Below, in pieces: positions 1 to 10,854 of a stretch of DNA of 62,237 nucleotides. How positions within the stretch are numbered: the first letter of the stretch is position 1; each line of letters starts with the position of its first letter. Both the position numbers and the translations under genes were made by a program. The notes under the pieces were generated by a model that made no database searches, was not told the DNA's origin, and was given only the letters and a program-made list of their open reading frames with translations. Origin of the DNA: Rhypophila decipiens (Eukaryota; Ascomycota; Sordariomycetes; Sordariales; Naviculisporaceae); the NCBI GenBank assembly GCA_033297075.1, contig MU858254.1, positions 1-62,237 of the forward strand. Direction: 5' to 3'.

Positions 1-296
1 TAATGGCCAGAGCACCGATCTTCTGTGCCCTGTTCAGCCAGCTCAGCGCCTTTTCCCCGCACGCGTGCATCCAGACGCTTGCAGCGTAATCCATGCCGGC
101 GTATTGTCCCAACAGTAAAACAGCAGAAAGGCGGTGAAGCGGTATTTTCTGCCCTTATTGGTCTGCGGCCAATCAGAGGCGGCCATTACATCACCGCAAA
201 CACTGAACTCGTTTTCTCACAATTCACAACTTCAGTCTTCACACGAACCTCTCTCGAAGACCAAAATTAAGAGACAGCTCTTTCCATCCACCAACA
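1..296. other. Upstream region of the first gene
   Basis: I see no coding signal or structured RNA in these bases. The stretch presumably holds the promoter and 5' UTR of the pRiA4b ORF-3-like gene beginning near 297. No distinctive element was recognised. Confidence 0.4.
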
Positions 297-1109
297 ATGT
301 CGGACCAAACGTGCGCTAACCCCTCCTGCCCGGCCTCACCCTCCAATTTGGAGTTGATGGCCAGCGCGAGAGTTGGCCGTCGAACAAGGCCGTCTGCATC
401 CCCGAGAATTACGTGCTCCGCGTGCAGCTGCTCCCGGGTGAAATCGTCGACCCACCCGTCGAGCGCACGCTGTCGTGCCCAGCGCGCGCCACCTTCTACC
501 AGCTGCACCAAGCGCTGCAGGTCGCCTTCGGCTGGGCCTCGACGCACCTATTTGAGTTTTCGACCAAAGGGAACTCCCACCAGCTGAGCATCGGTGATCC
601 CAACCACGACGCCGACGGCTTCGGCCCCATTGATCGCGGAACAGAGCGGAAAAGCAGTGTTCGGTATAAGCTGTGCAAGTACTTTGAGGATGAAAAGTTC
701 AAGGGTAGGTATCCGCGATCCACTTTTACTCTTGTTCGAATGCTAAAAGTACCGACTAACTTTTTCTTGTCAAGATCAAATATTGATGTACGAATACGAC
801 TTTGGAGATGGATGGGAGCACTACATCACGGTCGTCAACCGCGCCCCGGCTACTGACAGGTTCGTCTGCGTCTCGGGAACGGGCCACGGAGTCGCCGAGG
901 ACGTCGGCGCCTCGCCCGGGTGGGAGGATCTCAAGGACATCTATCGCATCCCGACGGACCAGTTGACCCCGGACGAGCGCGAAAGGCGGCGGTGGTTCGA
1001 GGAGATGGCAAGTAATGGTGATCCGAGCGGGCTTGGCGGTGATCGCGTCAATTTCTTCGATTTGGATCGGTGCAATCAAGACCTAAGGCGCGTGCCTGTT
1101 GCAGACTGA
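297..1109 (+). CDS. pRiA4b ORF-3-like domain protein, start region out of frame
   Basis: The main frame runs from about 320 to 704, then a 70-base intron (705-774; donor GTAGGT, branch GACTAAC, acceptor CAAG), then 775-1109. The two exons join in phase to give the stretch QILMYEYDFGDGWEH, the hallmark of the pRiA4b ORF-3 family (Pfam PF07929). A preceding FYQLHQALQVAFGW segment is also typical. The family occurs in bacterial mobile elements and, as here, in fungi; its function is unknown. The only good upstream ATG, at 297, opens with MSDQTCANPSC but lies in a different frame from the domain. The domain frame has a stop at 317-319 and no ATG before the conserved region. Either a frameshift lies at about 340-352 or an unseen upstream exon supplies the start. 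Family assignment is secure; the 5' end is not. Confidence 0.75.
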
Positions 1110-1640
1110 AGGTGATGTTGAAGGTGTGCGACAACGAGGCTAAGAGATAGCACAGGCCAGAGGTTTTACCAGGGTGTATTTAAAAAATGGTTGTTAGTAC
1201 ATGTCTCGTTACGGTGCCTCTCACTTCTCAGGATCCTCGTGCCTCTCCCATAACACGGTCACATTCGCCAACCAAGTCCTTCACAGCCTCTTTGACCTAT
1301 GTTCATAACAGTACCCCTCGCGCACATAGCTCCAACACTCCATCCCGCCTTCCACATATACTTCGTACAAATTTTATACACTTTATCAAACACATAAGTC
1401 CGCGCCGTGATATTCGTAAAGCAGTGTAGACGCAGTGCAGTTATACGAGAAATTCACACTTCTTGGTCCTCTCTGATATCTTGGATCCGTGATGGTGTAG
1501 CTCCTAGTTCACCGCCAGGGCTAATCGAGACCTCTTCTATAACTTGCGTACTATTCCACCCCGGTGACGATTTTTGTCTTGTAATCTAACCGAACTCGGG
1601 ACCCAGTGGTTGAAAACCACCGCCGTTGGGTATGTTCGCA
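1110..1640. other. Intergenic, nothing recognised
   Basis: Small overlapping ORFs occur here, but none has fungal codon bias, splice-linked partners or a known motif. The stretch is pyrimidine-rich in places and probably contains the 3' UTRs of flanking genes. Confidence 0.35.
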
Positions 1641-2402
1641 CTAGTGGACGTCTCCCCGCCACCGATTAACATCTTTGAACATCCTTTCTCTCGCCCCGTT
1701 CTCATTCATCTTCATATTATTCTGTTCATCATTACCAAGTCTTGTGCCTCGCCCTGCTACCACCCTCCAAGTTCTCCAACCTCTCATTTCCATTCGCTCC
1801 AGATTCTTCTCCCATAGATGGCAGATATTGTAGTAGTAGATCTTGGTGTTCATGTTATTATTTGCGCTTGCCGGGAATCCTTCCATGGAAACGTTGGCTT
1901 GGGCGTATATCACGCGGCTCACGCACAGCGAATGATGAAACTCGAGCCAATATGTCTCGTTGCCGAATTGTAGCGTTGTCCATTCTGAGTCGTACCAAAC
2001 GCTGGGTTTATGGCCGATCACATGGTCTGAAAGATTGGAAGCCTCAGACTCTTGGCCGACTTCGACTCTGCTGATGATGAACCACTCCGCGTCAGGGTCA
2101 TCGATATCGCCCGTGCCCCTGTAAGATCGGCCTTCTTCTGGAATCACGTCCCAGGGAAAGTTGCCGAGCGAGCAGACGTTTAGTCCCATTGTGGCAAAAG
2201 CATCACACTCATCTGCCACGGCCCCTGTCAAGTTAAAGTTTGACAGTCTATCAAAGTTGAAGGACGTGTCACCCCGATACCGGGTGTACAGGTCTGATGA
2301 AGGAGGTGGAAAGGTCCCGCTAAAGGCAAAATCTGCGTTCCAGCTGGAATCATCACCTTTGGGCTCCGGATTGTTCAGGTTTGTCTGCCGACAGAGGTCC
2401 AA
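1641..2402 (-). CDS. Hypothetical protein fragment, glycoprotein-like
   Basis: This open frame of about 253 residues has no ATG at its 5' end; the longest version begins at a TTG. It contains several N-glycosylation sequons (NLT, NLS, NET, NVS), scattered cysteines and aromatic-rich segments such as WYDSEWTTLQFGNETYWL. These resemble the extracellular part of fungal multi-pass membrane proteins of unknown function. No membrane segment is visible within it. The last 70 or so residues look compositionally random, so the true end may lie earlier, near 1850. It could be the 3' part of a multi-exon gene or a remnant. I do not recognise the family. Confidence 0.3.
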   Translation of the reverse strand: MDLCRQTNLNNPEPKGDDSSWNADFAFSGTFPPPSSDLYTRYRGDTSFNFDRLSNFNLTGAVADECDAFATMGLNVCSLGNFPWDVIPEEGRSYRGTGDIDDPDAEWFIISRVEVGQESEASNLSDHVIGHKPSVWYDSEWTTLQFGNETYWLEFHHSLCVSRVIYAQANVSMEGFPASANNNMNTKIYYYNICHLWEKNLERMEMRGWRTWRVVAGRGTRLGNDEQNNMKMNENGARERMFKDVNRWRGDVH

Positions 2403-2608
2403 TGGTCACACCCGTTAAACTCCAGTTCTAATTGCAAAAGAACCCAGTAATTATGCAATAATATTTTGTTCATGTAGTATTAATAATATATTCGCTCGCC
2501 AAGGTAGCTGCTTATCAAATCCCGGGGGCAATTGACAATGAAATAGCTTGGGCACCTATACTCTCTAGGAGAACCAGACGTAGGGATTCTGATGGGCAGA
2601 TGTCTCCC

Positions 2609-4098
2609 TTATGTGTCCGGGTTCAGATGTTTCTTTCTCGGTGGACTTGCCCTTTCGTAAGAAAGACCGGTCGCCGCTCCCCCCGCTCCCAAGGCTGTAA
2701 TCCGCTTAGGCTGGTAACTGTCACTGGTGACGAAAGCGACAAAGTTGTAAGTGTAACTCGGATACTCCGTTTCCGCCAAGAGGCTCCAAGCGCCGACAGG
2801 AAGAGAGAGGAGAAGTACTACGTTCGGTAGACCTCGGAAGACCGCCTCAACTTTGATTTCATCTGTTGGCAAATGGTAGGAGGCCAGCCACCGTTCTATG
2901 GCCGTTGGACTGTAGTCTTCCGGCTCATCATCGGCGAGAGCAATGCTTATAACCACTCTCGCCACTTTGTCCGACGGTGGGGGGGGGGGGGGGGGGGGCT
3001 TTGCAAGATTGTGTTGACATATGACAGGGCGGAGAGTGATGCTCGCTGGTTGTTTATTTTTCACCTGAGCGAAATGGATTGGTTGCTTTCTGAGTCGGTA
3101 TCCTTTTTCATGCCGACCCTCCCGATCAAGGGGCGCTTCGTTGAGGTCGACGAGAAGTTCGGCATAAAGAGCCGCGACGGAGAATCCCTCGTCTAGCTCC
3201 GAAATCGCAAGCCTCTCCAGCGCTGCAACCAGTCTCGCCGTGAACAATCTGTCGCGAGGGATGGGACCTCGTGCCACTGGGTTCCATCCGCATGCGGCAA
3301 TCGTCTCCGAGACGCCGGGCCAATGCTTGGTTTGCAATCCTGACAGCTCAAAGTCAACATTCAGGAAGACCAGAGTATCTGATTGTGCTTCCATTAGGAT
3401 GCTTTCGCAAATGATCCACCTTGATTGACGCCATCAGCAACTACGAGGGGATATCAGAAATCAGAATACTAGTAGTGAATCTGGACTCACTGTTGCCATG
3501 CAGTCGCCATGTTGACCTCCGGGGTGGAATGGAGGGCATAATAAAATACCAACAAGATAGTCTAATAGACTTGCAGCCAAACTTCTTGACCCATCCATTC
3601 ATGCAAGATGAAAGCTCCAGTACTAGCCTGTCTCCTTCCCTAGAAATTTCGGCATTTTGGCACGTGAATCCATACAGATTCTCGAACGCGGCCCGTAATC
3701 TTTCCGCGTCGGGGTCGGGCTTTCCATCGCCAGTTTCACTTTCCCATGACATCATTACCATAACGCGTTTCTTGTAATCGCCGATACCCGGTTCAGCGAA
3801 GTCCACTGCCTGGAGGAAAGAAGATAGCGTGTTAGCTCTAGAAGCAAAGCCGTTACGCGCAGCGACATACTCTGTTGAGCTCCCATATAATTGAGCCAAG
3901 ACGACACGCGGCAGTTGTTGATGCCGAAGGATCGTTGAACGGGACCATCGGGCCATGTCTCACAGGGGGTGGGATGCTTCCATGCTGCAAAATAGGGTGA
4001 GATCGATATGTCAAGTTTATCTGGTATGCTGATCTTACTGGTTGAGGTCGAGAGATCCAGCCGTGCTGCCGACCGTTGGGGTTGACCGGAGCACCCAT
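2609..4098 (-). pseudogene. Degenerate fungal caspase-like (peptidase C14 fold) gene
   Basis: The model is exons 4098-4039, 3984-3871, 3809-3491 and 3419-2609, with introns 3985-4038, 3810-3870 (GTATGT...CTCCAG) and 3420-3490 (GTGAGT...CAAG). Exon 3 opens the caspase-like fold with RVMVMMSWESE and LRAAFENLYGF. It then needs a frame change at about 3560-3572 to reach LLVFYYALHSTPE, the counterpart of the histidine motif YYAGHG. The last exon continues with EAQSDTLVFLNVDF, where the family has LDCC, so the catalytic cysteine is absent. A C-terminal region with KVEAVFRGLPNVVLLLSLPV matches the tail of fungal caspase-domain proteins. The proline run in this exon is encoded by a 20-base G tract on the plus strand (2979-2998). 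Family by recognition; loss of catalysis and the frameshift are read from the sequence. Confidence 0.65.
2979..2998. repeat. 20-base poly-G tract (poly-C in the gene sense)
   Basis: Twenty consecutive G residues lie inside the last exon of the caspase-like gene, where they encode a proline run. Mononucleotide tracts of this length are prone to slippage in replication and in sequencing, so the exact length is uncertain. Confidence 0.9.
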
Positions 4099-7000
4099 GC
4101 TAACGGTCTGAAGATTAGAGGATGATATTCGCTCCTAGCTTAGCCGGTCGAGCAGGGGGACTTGCAGAAAGGTGAGTATCCAGTATACACTGATATTTCT
4201 CCACCGAGGCAAGGGACGAGGAGGGATTCGTGGATAATAACTCCCAGTGAGCACTGGAAATGAATGATTCATGCCGGATCAGTGATCAACAAAAGGCTGG
4301 TTCCAGTGGTTTGTTGTGTGTAAATAACGGTCAACACATCGCGGAAACCTCGTCAAAGACACAAATTGCATGAGTCAAGGAACAAAGTGGCAGAACCCTG
4401 CCTAACAGACTGTTTGGGCTGAGAGATGATTGCTTGAAACCGAAGAGTCTACTAGAATCAGGATTATCACTCATCGGAATTTTCATCAAGCCTTGAATGA
4501 GAGGAGAAGTCAACAACGCATTCCATAACAATGCAAACCGAAGCTATGACAGACGAAAGAGCATATAACTTTTGCCTTTTCTAGGCCCCGTGTCTCCATC
4601 CTAGGTTCTCCAACGTAATATCATTGAATATTAGATACGTGCTTTTCCCCAAAATGGCCTTTTGCCCCTCTAAATATTCTTGTGCATTGAGATATTGGTC
4701 TCACCTCACGCCTTTGAAGGTCTCGCGTTCCTGTCAGGGATACCAGTCCTCGCTGGGCAAAGTAAAATAATAAACAAGAATCCGAGGAGATGCGTCTCAA
4801 GGGTTTTCGCTTACTCAGTCATCTGGATCGAACTCTACTTTCTTAGCATGTAAACATCCTTTGTTTACTTTGGTCGAGGGGCGTCAGGGGCCAAGGGTTA
4901 GTGTTGGACCTTATGCCTGCCAGAGGTCGCAAGCAAACAGCATACCCCTATGTATGACAACGTCACAAGTCGTTTGCCCCATGACCAAAATGGCATATGA
5001 CTCCGTCAAATTAATTTTATCGTCAGCGAAGTCAAAACAAACTGTTGGATTAGCTTGTGGTCGGCCATCTTTGTCTGCCAAGCGTCGACGACGTCCTCCC
5101 CGGAAGTGCCAGATTACCATACCCAGGCAAGACTTAACTCCCATAAAAATAAGAACCCATCAAAAAGGCTCTGTTATTGTTTGCTTAGTAAGGGAGTCCA
5201 TTTTGTCCAATAGTTACAAAGTAGACCCGTGGTAGCTCGAAACATTCTCCAAACAAACATGAATCACGTGTAATAGCACGTGGGTCCTGCCAAATACCAA
5301 ATGTCTGGTATCGCACCGAACTAGCACCTTGAACAGATGCCTTTGAAGGTTCTTTGAAAGTTAAGACATGTCAGGAATGAGAATACACTCACCAAAGTCC
5401 CACAACAGGGGTATGGACAGTGTAAACCAGAAGGTAAGAACCTTAGACACCTCACCCAACCAGCAAGAGGGAGCCTCGACAGTCAGAGCCGGAGACCCCG
5501 TCCCATGGAACGTTGGGTGTGACAAACAAGCTTTGCCGGTAGGCAGCCAATCGTTCTAGAACGAGCCAGGGTTCCCAAGGATCGGTTCCCTTTCTAGCCA
5601 TACATCCGTCCACTTTCGTCCCCCCTGTCACGCACACTCGTGGCATCCGGTGTGCCAACACGCACCGTGCATGCTTTCTGCACATTGGCAAAAGCTTGAA
5701 TACATGGTACAGATGCCCAGAAAGCTTGTGTCTTTGATTGGGACGTTGTTTGAACATGGCTGGTAGGTCTCATTTCGAGATTAGTCTACAAAATCATCCA
5801 GTAGCTCACGAGATGCTCAGATGTTCATATAACAATTGCCTCCTTGGACCCTGATGAGGACCGTTGAAGGCAACGTACATACAAGTGACTTGAACCCATC
5901 AGAGCTGAAAGAGCATGATTCGGATTACGCGGAGGCGAACAGAAATGATCTCGATGCTGGTTCGAGACCGCGAGATATCCTGATGACCATTGAAAACCCC
6001 CACAGTCACTCGATGACCCGCTTTCACAAGCGTCCTCAAAAAGGTGATCATTACGGCAAATAATGCCCACAAATATCTCATGCTAGGACAGTTCAAGGTG
6101 ATCGGTCAAAGTTGGTCATGTTTTTCACATCGTGTTGGTCGCCGAACCTCGAAAGACCATTGGCCCCACCACGTGTAAAGATGCTGGACGCTGAGTGGCT
6201 GGTTTGTTGACAAGATCGGCAAAACGCCAAGATGTTTACTCTGAGCGAAGAAAAACGTGCAGTCTTCCATTTCAAGAGATGGAGGAATCCTTGGAATCAT
6301 GAAATGAGAATCTCTTGGGATCCCAAAATGCGACTTTTTATTCCCCGATGCCAACGAGCACAAGCTTTGGGGCTTCGGTTACCAAGACCTGCCGGCGTCA
6401 CGAACCCTTACCCGGGTAACACAAACGAGACATGATGCACTTAATTAATATGTGGTGCCAAGGATCGACGAATTATACATATTGTCCCAAAGTCAATCTG
6501 CTGCAAGTAACTGCGGGAACGACATTCAGCTGTGACGTTGTGCCAGGGACACCATTTCAGGCTGAGCAGGGCAGACAGGGAGATTGAAGAGGCGTCCTAC
6601 AGTTCTGGTTCGTCTCTCTCGACATTTGACTGGTGAAGGTCCGTTGTGGTCGGTCGTGCGTTTCCGCGGTCGTGTTGGTGCAGTACCACGTGCACGATGC
6701 TTGCCCACGAGAGGATGGACGTAACACCGAGGATCGCCCAATGCGAGTGTTCCATAATACCTAGGAGACTTATAAAATTCTGATATCAGTCATCTGCCCA
6801 TCCAAGTACCGAGTTGCCTCTTGAAACGGAACCGCCCGTGTCCGGGAGACCAGACGTCGAAAAGCGGAAAGAATACGACTGCCCAGGCCATGGGCCAAGT
6901 CTTGACGCCATCCGGACCCCTGAAAGGTCTTGTCCCGCTTCACAAACCCGAGATCTTGGATCAATGCCCAGCTCTGCCATCCTTGGTCATCAAGGTCGCA

Positions 7001-7835
7001 AGGGCTCCATCTTACTCGCGTCAACTCTTGGAGTGGATTTTGGTTCGCCACTTTTTGTTTCTTGTCAAGTTGTCCCCGGGTTCCGCGGTCTGATTTGCAC
7101 GCCCCCAGACGGAGGAACGGGACATGATGGAGCGAAACCAGCTCATACAGGGGGCTAGACCACTCGGAACGAAAAGGAACAAGTCAAAAGCAAAAACACA
7201 AATACCACACACATCCCACGGAAAAAGTCGCCAAATCGAGTGCGCCAATGAGATGCTGCAGGTGGCTCGACCACCCCCGCAGTGGCCCGCACCACCCTAA
7301 GGTCCCCAGTAGTCCCCCAAGTTCTTTTGCCCGTCAAGCCAGTGCATGAGGCTGATGGATGGAGCCCGTCGAAGGGTGATCCTGGATCCAATCCTGACCA
7401 ATCAGCCAGCCCACGTGGGTGAATCGTCTGGGGAAGAAGCTCTCAACATCAAAGTCTTAGATTGAGGTGGCCAAGTACTCCCAAAAATCAATTTTCCACA
7501 ATCTCTCTCATACAATCCATGCGCCATGTTACCATCGTCGGTGACCAAATCTAGGCAGGTGGGATTTTCCATCCAGAGCTGCTTGGCGTTGCCTCTGCGA
7601 AAAAAACCTGTGCCGACGGAGGAGATGCAGCACACACCAAGACCATGTGCGCCGGCACATATAAAAAGCTTTTCCACGCATCCAAGACTTTCTTGGCCTC
7701 TTAGCAGTCTTAGCCAGGGCACACGCACAGCTTCCTTCTTGATACTGAACTTTTGTCTCAACTTCAGTATCGGAGAAAGCCCCTGCCAGCAACACCTTCC
7801 GAAGATAGTCGTTGCTCGACTCGACAGTCTTCAAG
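4099..7835. other. Gene-poor 3.7-kb region upstream of the phosphate permease
   Basis: No ORF here has convincing codon bias, splice structure or a motif. The stretch contains five CACGTG hexamers, at 5265, 5277, 6170, 6687 and 7412, the nearest about 420 bases before the permease ATG. The last 200 bases are pyrimidine-rich, as expected of a fungal 5' UTR. Confidence 0.5.
5265..7417. promoter_or_regulatory. Cluster of five CACGTG sites before the phosphate permease
   Basis: CACGTG occurs at 5265-5270, 5277-5282, 6170-6175, 6687-6692 and 7412-7417. This hexamer is the established core bound by the basic helix-loop-helix phosphate regulators NUC-1 (Neurospora crassa) and Pho4 (yeast). Those proteins activate high-affinity phosphate permeases under phosphate starvation. 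Chance predicts roughly 0.5 copies in this length. The hexamer also appears in several coding regions of this window, so the enrichment is suggestive only. Confidence 0.4.
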
Positions 7836-9778
7836 ATGACGCTCGGTCAATATGACTACGTCTTTGCCATTGGCACCTTTTTTGCCTTGTTAGACGCCTA
7901 CAACAACGGCGCAAGTAAGTCACAACTGCTCACGCGACCTCCTTCCCAAACCATCCTCTAACGCACCGCCCAACAGACGATGTCGCCAACGCGTGGGCAA
8001 CCAGTGTCTCGTCGAGATCCATCTCGTACCGACAAGCCATGGTCTTCGGCACCATCTTCGAAATGCTCGGCGCCATCACCGTCGGTGCTCGTACCGCCGA
8101 CACCATCAAGAACGGCATCATTCCCTCTGACGCTTTCCGCGGCGACGCCGGCGTTCAGATGCTCGCTTTCACCTGCGCTCTCGCCGCTGCCTCCTCCTGG
8201 GTCATGTGGTGCACACGGCACTCTGCTCACGTCTCGTCCACCTACTCGCTCGTGTCCGCCGTCGCCGGTGTGGGTGTCGCCACCGTCGGCGCATCCAAGG
8301 TGCAGTGGGGCTGGAACGACGGCAAGGGTCTCGGCGCCATCTTCGCCGGTCTTGGCATGGCGCCCGCCATCTCAGCGGCTTTCGGCGCCATCATCTTCAT
8401 GCTGATCAAGCTCGTCGTCCACATGCGCAAGAATCCTGTTCCTTGGGCCGTCTACACAAGCCCCTTCTTCTTCCTCATCGCCGGCACCATTTGCACGCTC
8501 TCCATCGTCTACAAGGGCTCTCCCAATCTCGGGTTGAACAAGAAGCCAACATGGTTCATCGTCGCCGTGACGCTCGGCACAGGAGGTGGTCTCGCCCTTC
8601 TCTCGGCCCTGTTCTTTGTCCCCTACGTCTACGCCAAGATCATCAAGAAGGACCACTCGGTCAAGTGGTGGATGTTCATCTACGGACCCGCTCTGCTCAA
8701 GCGCCCCGTTGTGCTGCCTGGTGATGAAGCCGCGGTTCCCAACTACGCCGTCGTCCAAGAAGACGAAGAAGACGAGACCTCGCAACAAGAACTCCCTCGC
8801 TCGGGCGCCGACTCTGGCGACTACGACCCCAAAAAGTCCGACGGCGAGACCAAGGAGAAATCCCTCGCCCTGGCCGAGACGGCTCCCCCCATGACCTACA
8901 AGCAGCGCATGCAAGAAGGACAGGACAAGCTCCACGCCAAGCTGCGCAAGAAGAAGGGTCCCATCGGCTGGGCGATGCGCACCCTGCACGAGAACCCCAT
9001 GGGCCCAGGCCAGATCTACGAGGTGCAAAACATTAAGACCTTTCTCCGCCGCGTGCCCGCCATGATCGTCTGCGGTGCTCTGTACGGTCTGAACTATGAC
9101 ATCCACGCCGCCCAGACTGGTATTGCAGGCACCCCCGACGGCGAGCGCATGGCCCGCGTGTATGCCCATGCCCAGAAGTTCCCTAACGAAGTCGAGCACA
9201 CCTACTCCTTCGTCCAGGTCTTGACCGCTTGCACTGCTTCCTTTGCTCACGGCGCCAATGATATCGGCAACTCGGTTGGTCCCTGGGCTGTCATTTACTC
9301 GGCCTGGTCCACCGGCCAGGCTTCTGCCTCCAAGCAGCCCGTTCCCATCTGGCAGCTTGCTGTCCTCTCGGCCACCATCTCGGTTGGTCTGCTCACCTAC
9401 GGGTACAACATCATGACAGGTTCGTTCTTTTCTGCTCAATTTCCATCTTTCCCAATTGTCCAATCATACTAACTCGTTTGGTAAACAGTCATGGGCAACA
9501 AAATCACATACCATTCCCCATCCCGCGGCTGCTCCATGGAAATGGGCGCCGCCGTCACCGTCCTCGTCTTCTCGCAATTCTCCCTGCCCGTATCGACATC
9601 CATGTGCATCACAGGCGCGACTGTCGGCGTCGGTCTCTGCAACGGCACCTTCAAGGCGGTCAACTTCCAGCGAGTCGCCTTGCTCGCATTCTCCTGGATC
9701 ATGACCATCCCCGTGGCTGGCACCCTTGGCGGTGTCCTCATGGGCTTGTTCCTGAATGCCCCCCATTTCTCGTCTTAA
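7836..9778 (+). CDS. PHO89: Na+/phosphate symporter, PiT family (PHO-4/Pho89 type)
   Basis: Exons 7836-7914, 7977-9419 and 9489-9778 give 603 residues. Both introns join in frame across conserved sequence. The protein carries the two inverted-repeat signatures of the PiT family (PF01384): GANDVANAWATSV at about residues 26-38, formed across the first intron, and GANDIGNSVGPWA in the C-terminal half. About ten to twelve hydrophobic segments are split by a long acidic, lysine-rich cytoplasmic loop (roughly residues 280-370), the usual PiT layout. It imports inorganic phosphate with sodium across the plasma membrane and matches the Neurospora high-affinity permease PHO-4 in form. CACGTG sites upstream fit phosphate-starvation control. 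Length and motifs look intact. Confidence 0.95.
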
Positions 9779-10854
9779 AATGTCTCCAGGTACCTACTGT
9801 ACCAGTTATAATACCCATTTGCATGCATTGTTCTGTCTTTCTTTAGTTTTCTTGTTAGCGATGGCTGGAAGCTGTTGGGTTCAATTATTAGCGGGGTGTT
9901 GGGGCGGGACTGGGGTTTGCCGGCTGCTCAACAGCCACACACATACTTGGCCGTCATAGAGTGATGGTAGTCCAAATAAGAATATTTATGACTCCTCTTG
10001 TTGTGACACTTCCTTTGTGCGTTGTTCTCCTTTTGGTGATACCTGCATGGTGTCATTGTTTGGTTACCGTCTAGACGGTGACGTCATTACCCCTGAATTG
10101 CTCGGGGCGGACCGTGAGGGGCAATGTCTTCTTTGTATCATTTCCGTGTCAAGTTGTTATCTGTCTTCATGTCCTTCATCGGCAAACGACCTGCCTTTGA
10201 AGAGAGGCACAGAGGTTGGTTTGATATGCATTGATCAACCAATTCGATGTTTGGATGCATCATCTTGCTTGCACGACTCAGCACTTGTCACGGATTTGAA
10301 GTGAACGGGACGTCCAATCAGTGAGAGGATTATGTCAACGTGGCGTGTGCTTGGCTGATAGTGCAGGTTGATGGGTCGAAAGGCGTTGCGCTCAGGTAAG
10401 CAGTCTGGGAGGAAGGAGGGTGTTTTCCGAGTCGTGGCAGCTGACTTCCAAGTTCCATTACAGCACTCCATCTCCCCAGCTGCTGGTGAATGACAACAGC
10501 CCTCGTGGTCTTGGTTGTCAAACTGATCTTGTATCAGGTGCCTGGAAGCATATTCAGCATTCGAGGCGCAAAATCAGCGCTTCCAACCTAACATCTCCGA
10601 GTGGTGATCCGTTGATCGTTATAGCGCGCCACAAATCAAAGCTGAGATAGTTACCGACTTGCCGGATAGGCTATCAGCTGGTGAGAAAGAGGCGCCGGTA
10701 ATGGTGGGACCAGAGAGCATGCTGAAGCCGAGCCGTCAACCATCTTGTGACTGCGAAGACCTTTCCTACGATTTTGGTCGATTGCGTAAAGCTAGCGGGT
10801 GAATCTCATAGCACCTCAAATCTCGTCATCGAAACAATCAGCGCCCAGCGGCAA
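9779..10854. other. Intergenic between permease and iron transporter genes
   Basis: I see no supportable gene or RNA. The region should hold the permease 3' UTR and the promoter of the next gene. Confidence 0.4.

Noticed and set aside
4861..5235. 124-codon plus-strand frame in the gene-poor region
   Set aside because: No ATG context, codon bias, motif or intron partner; near-random composition.
8372..9463. 363-codon open frame on the minus strand
   Set aside because: It is the complement of the phosphate permease coding exon; it has Gly/Asp-rich shadow composition and no motif.
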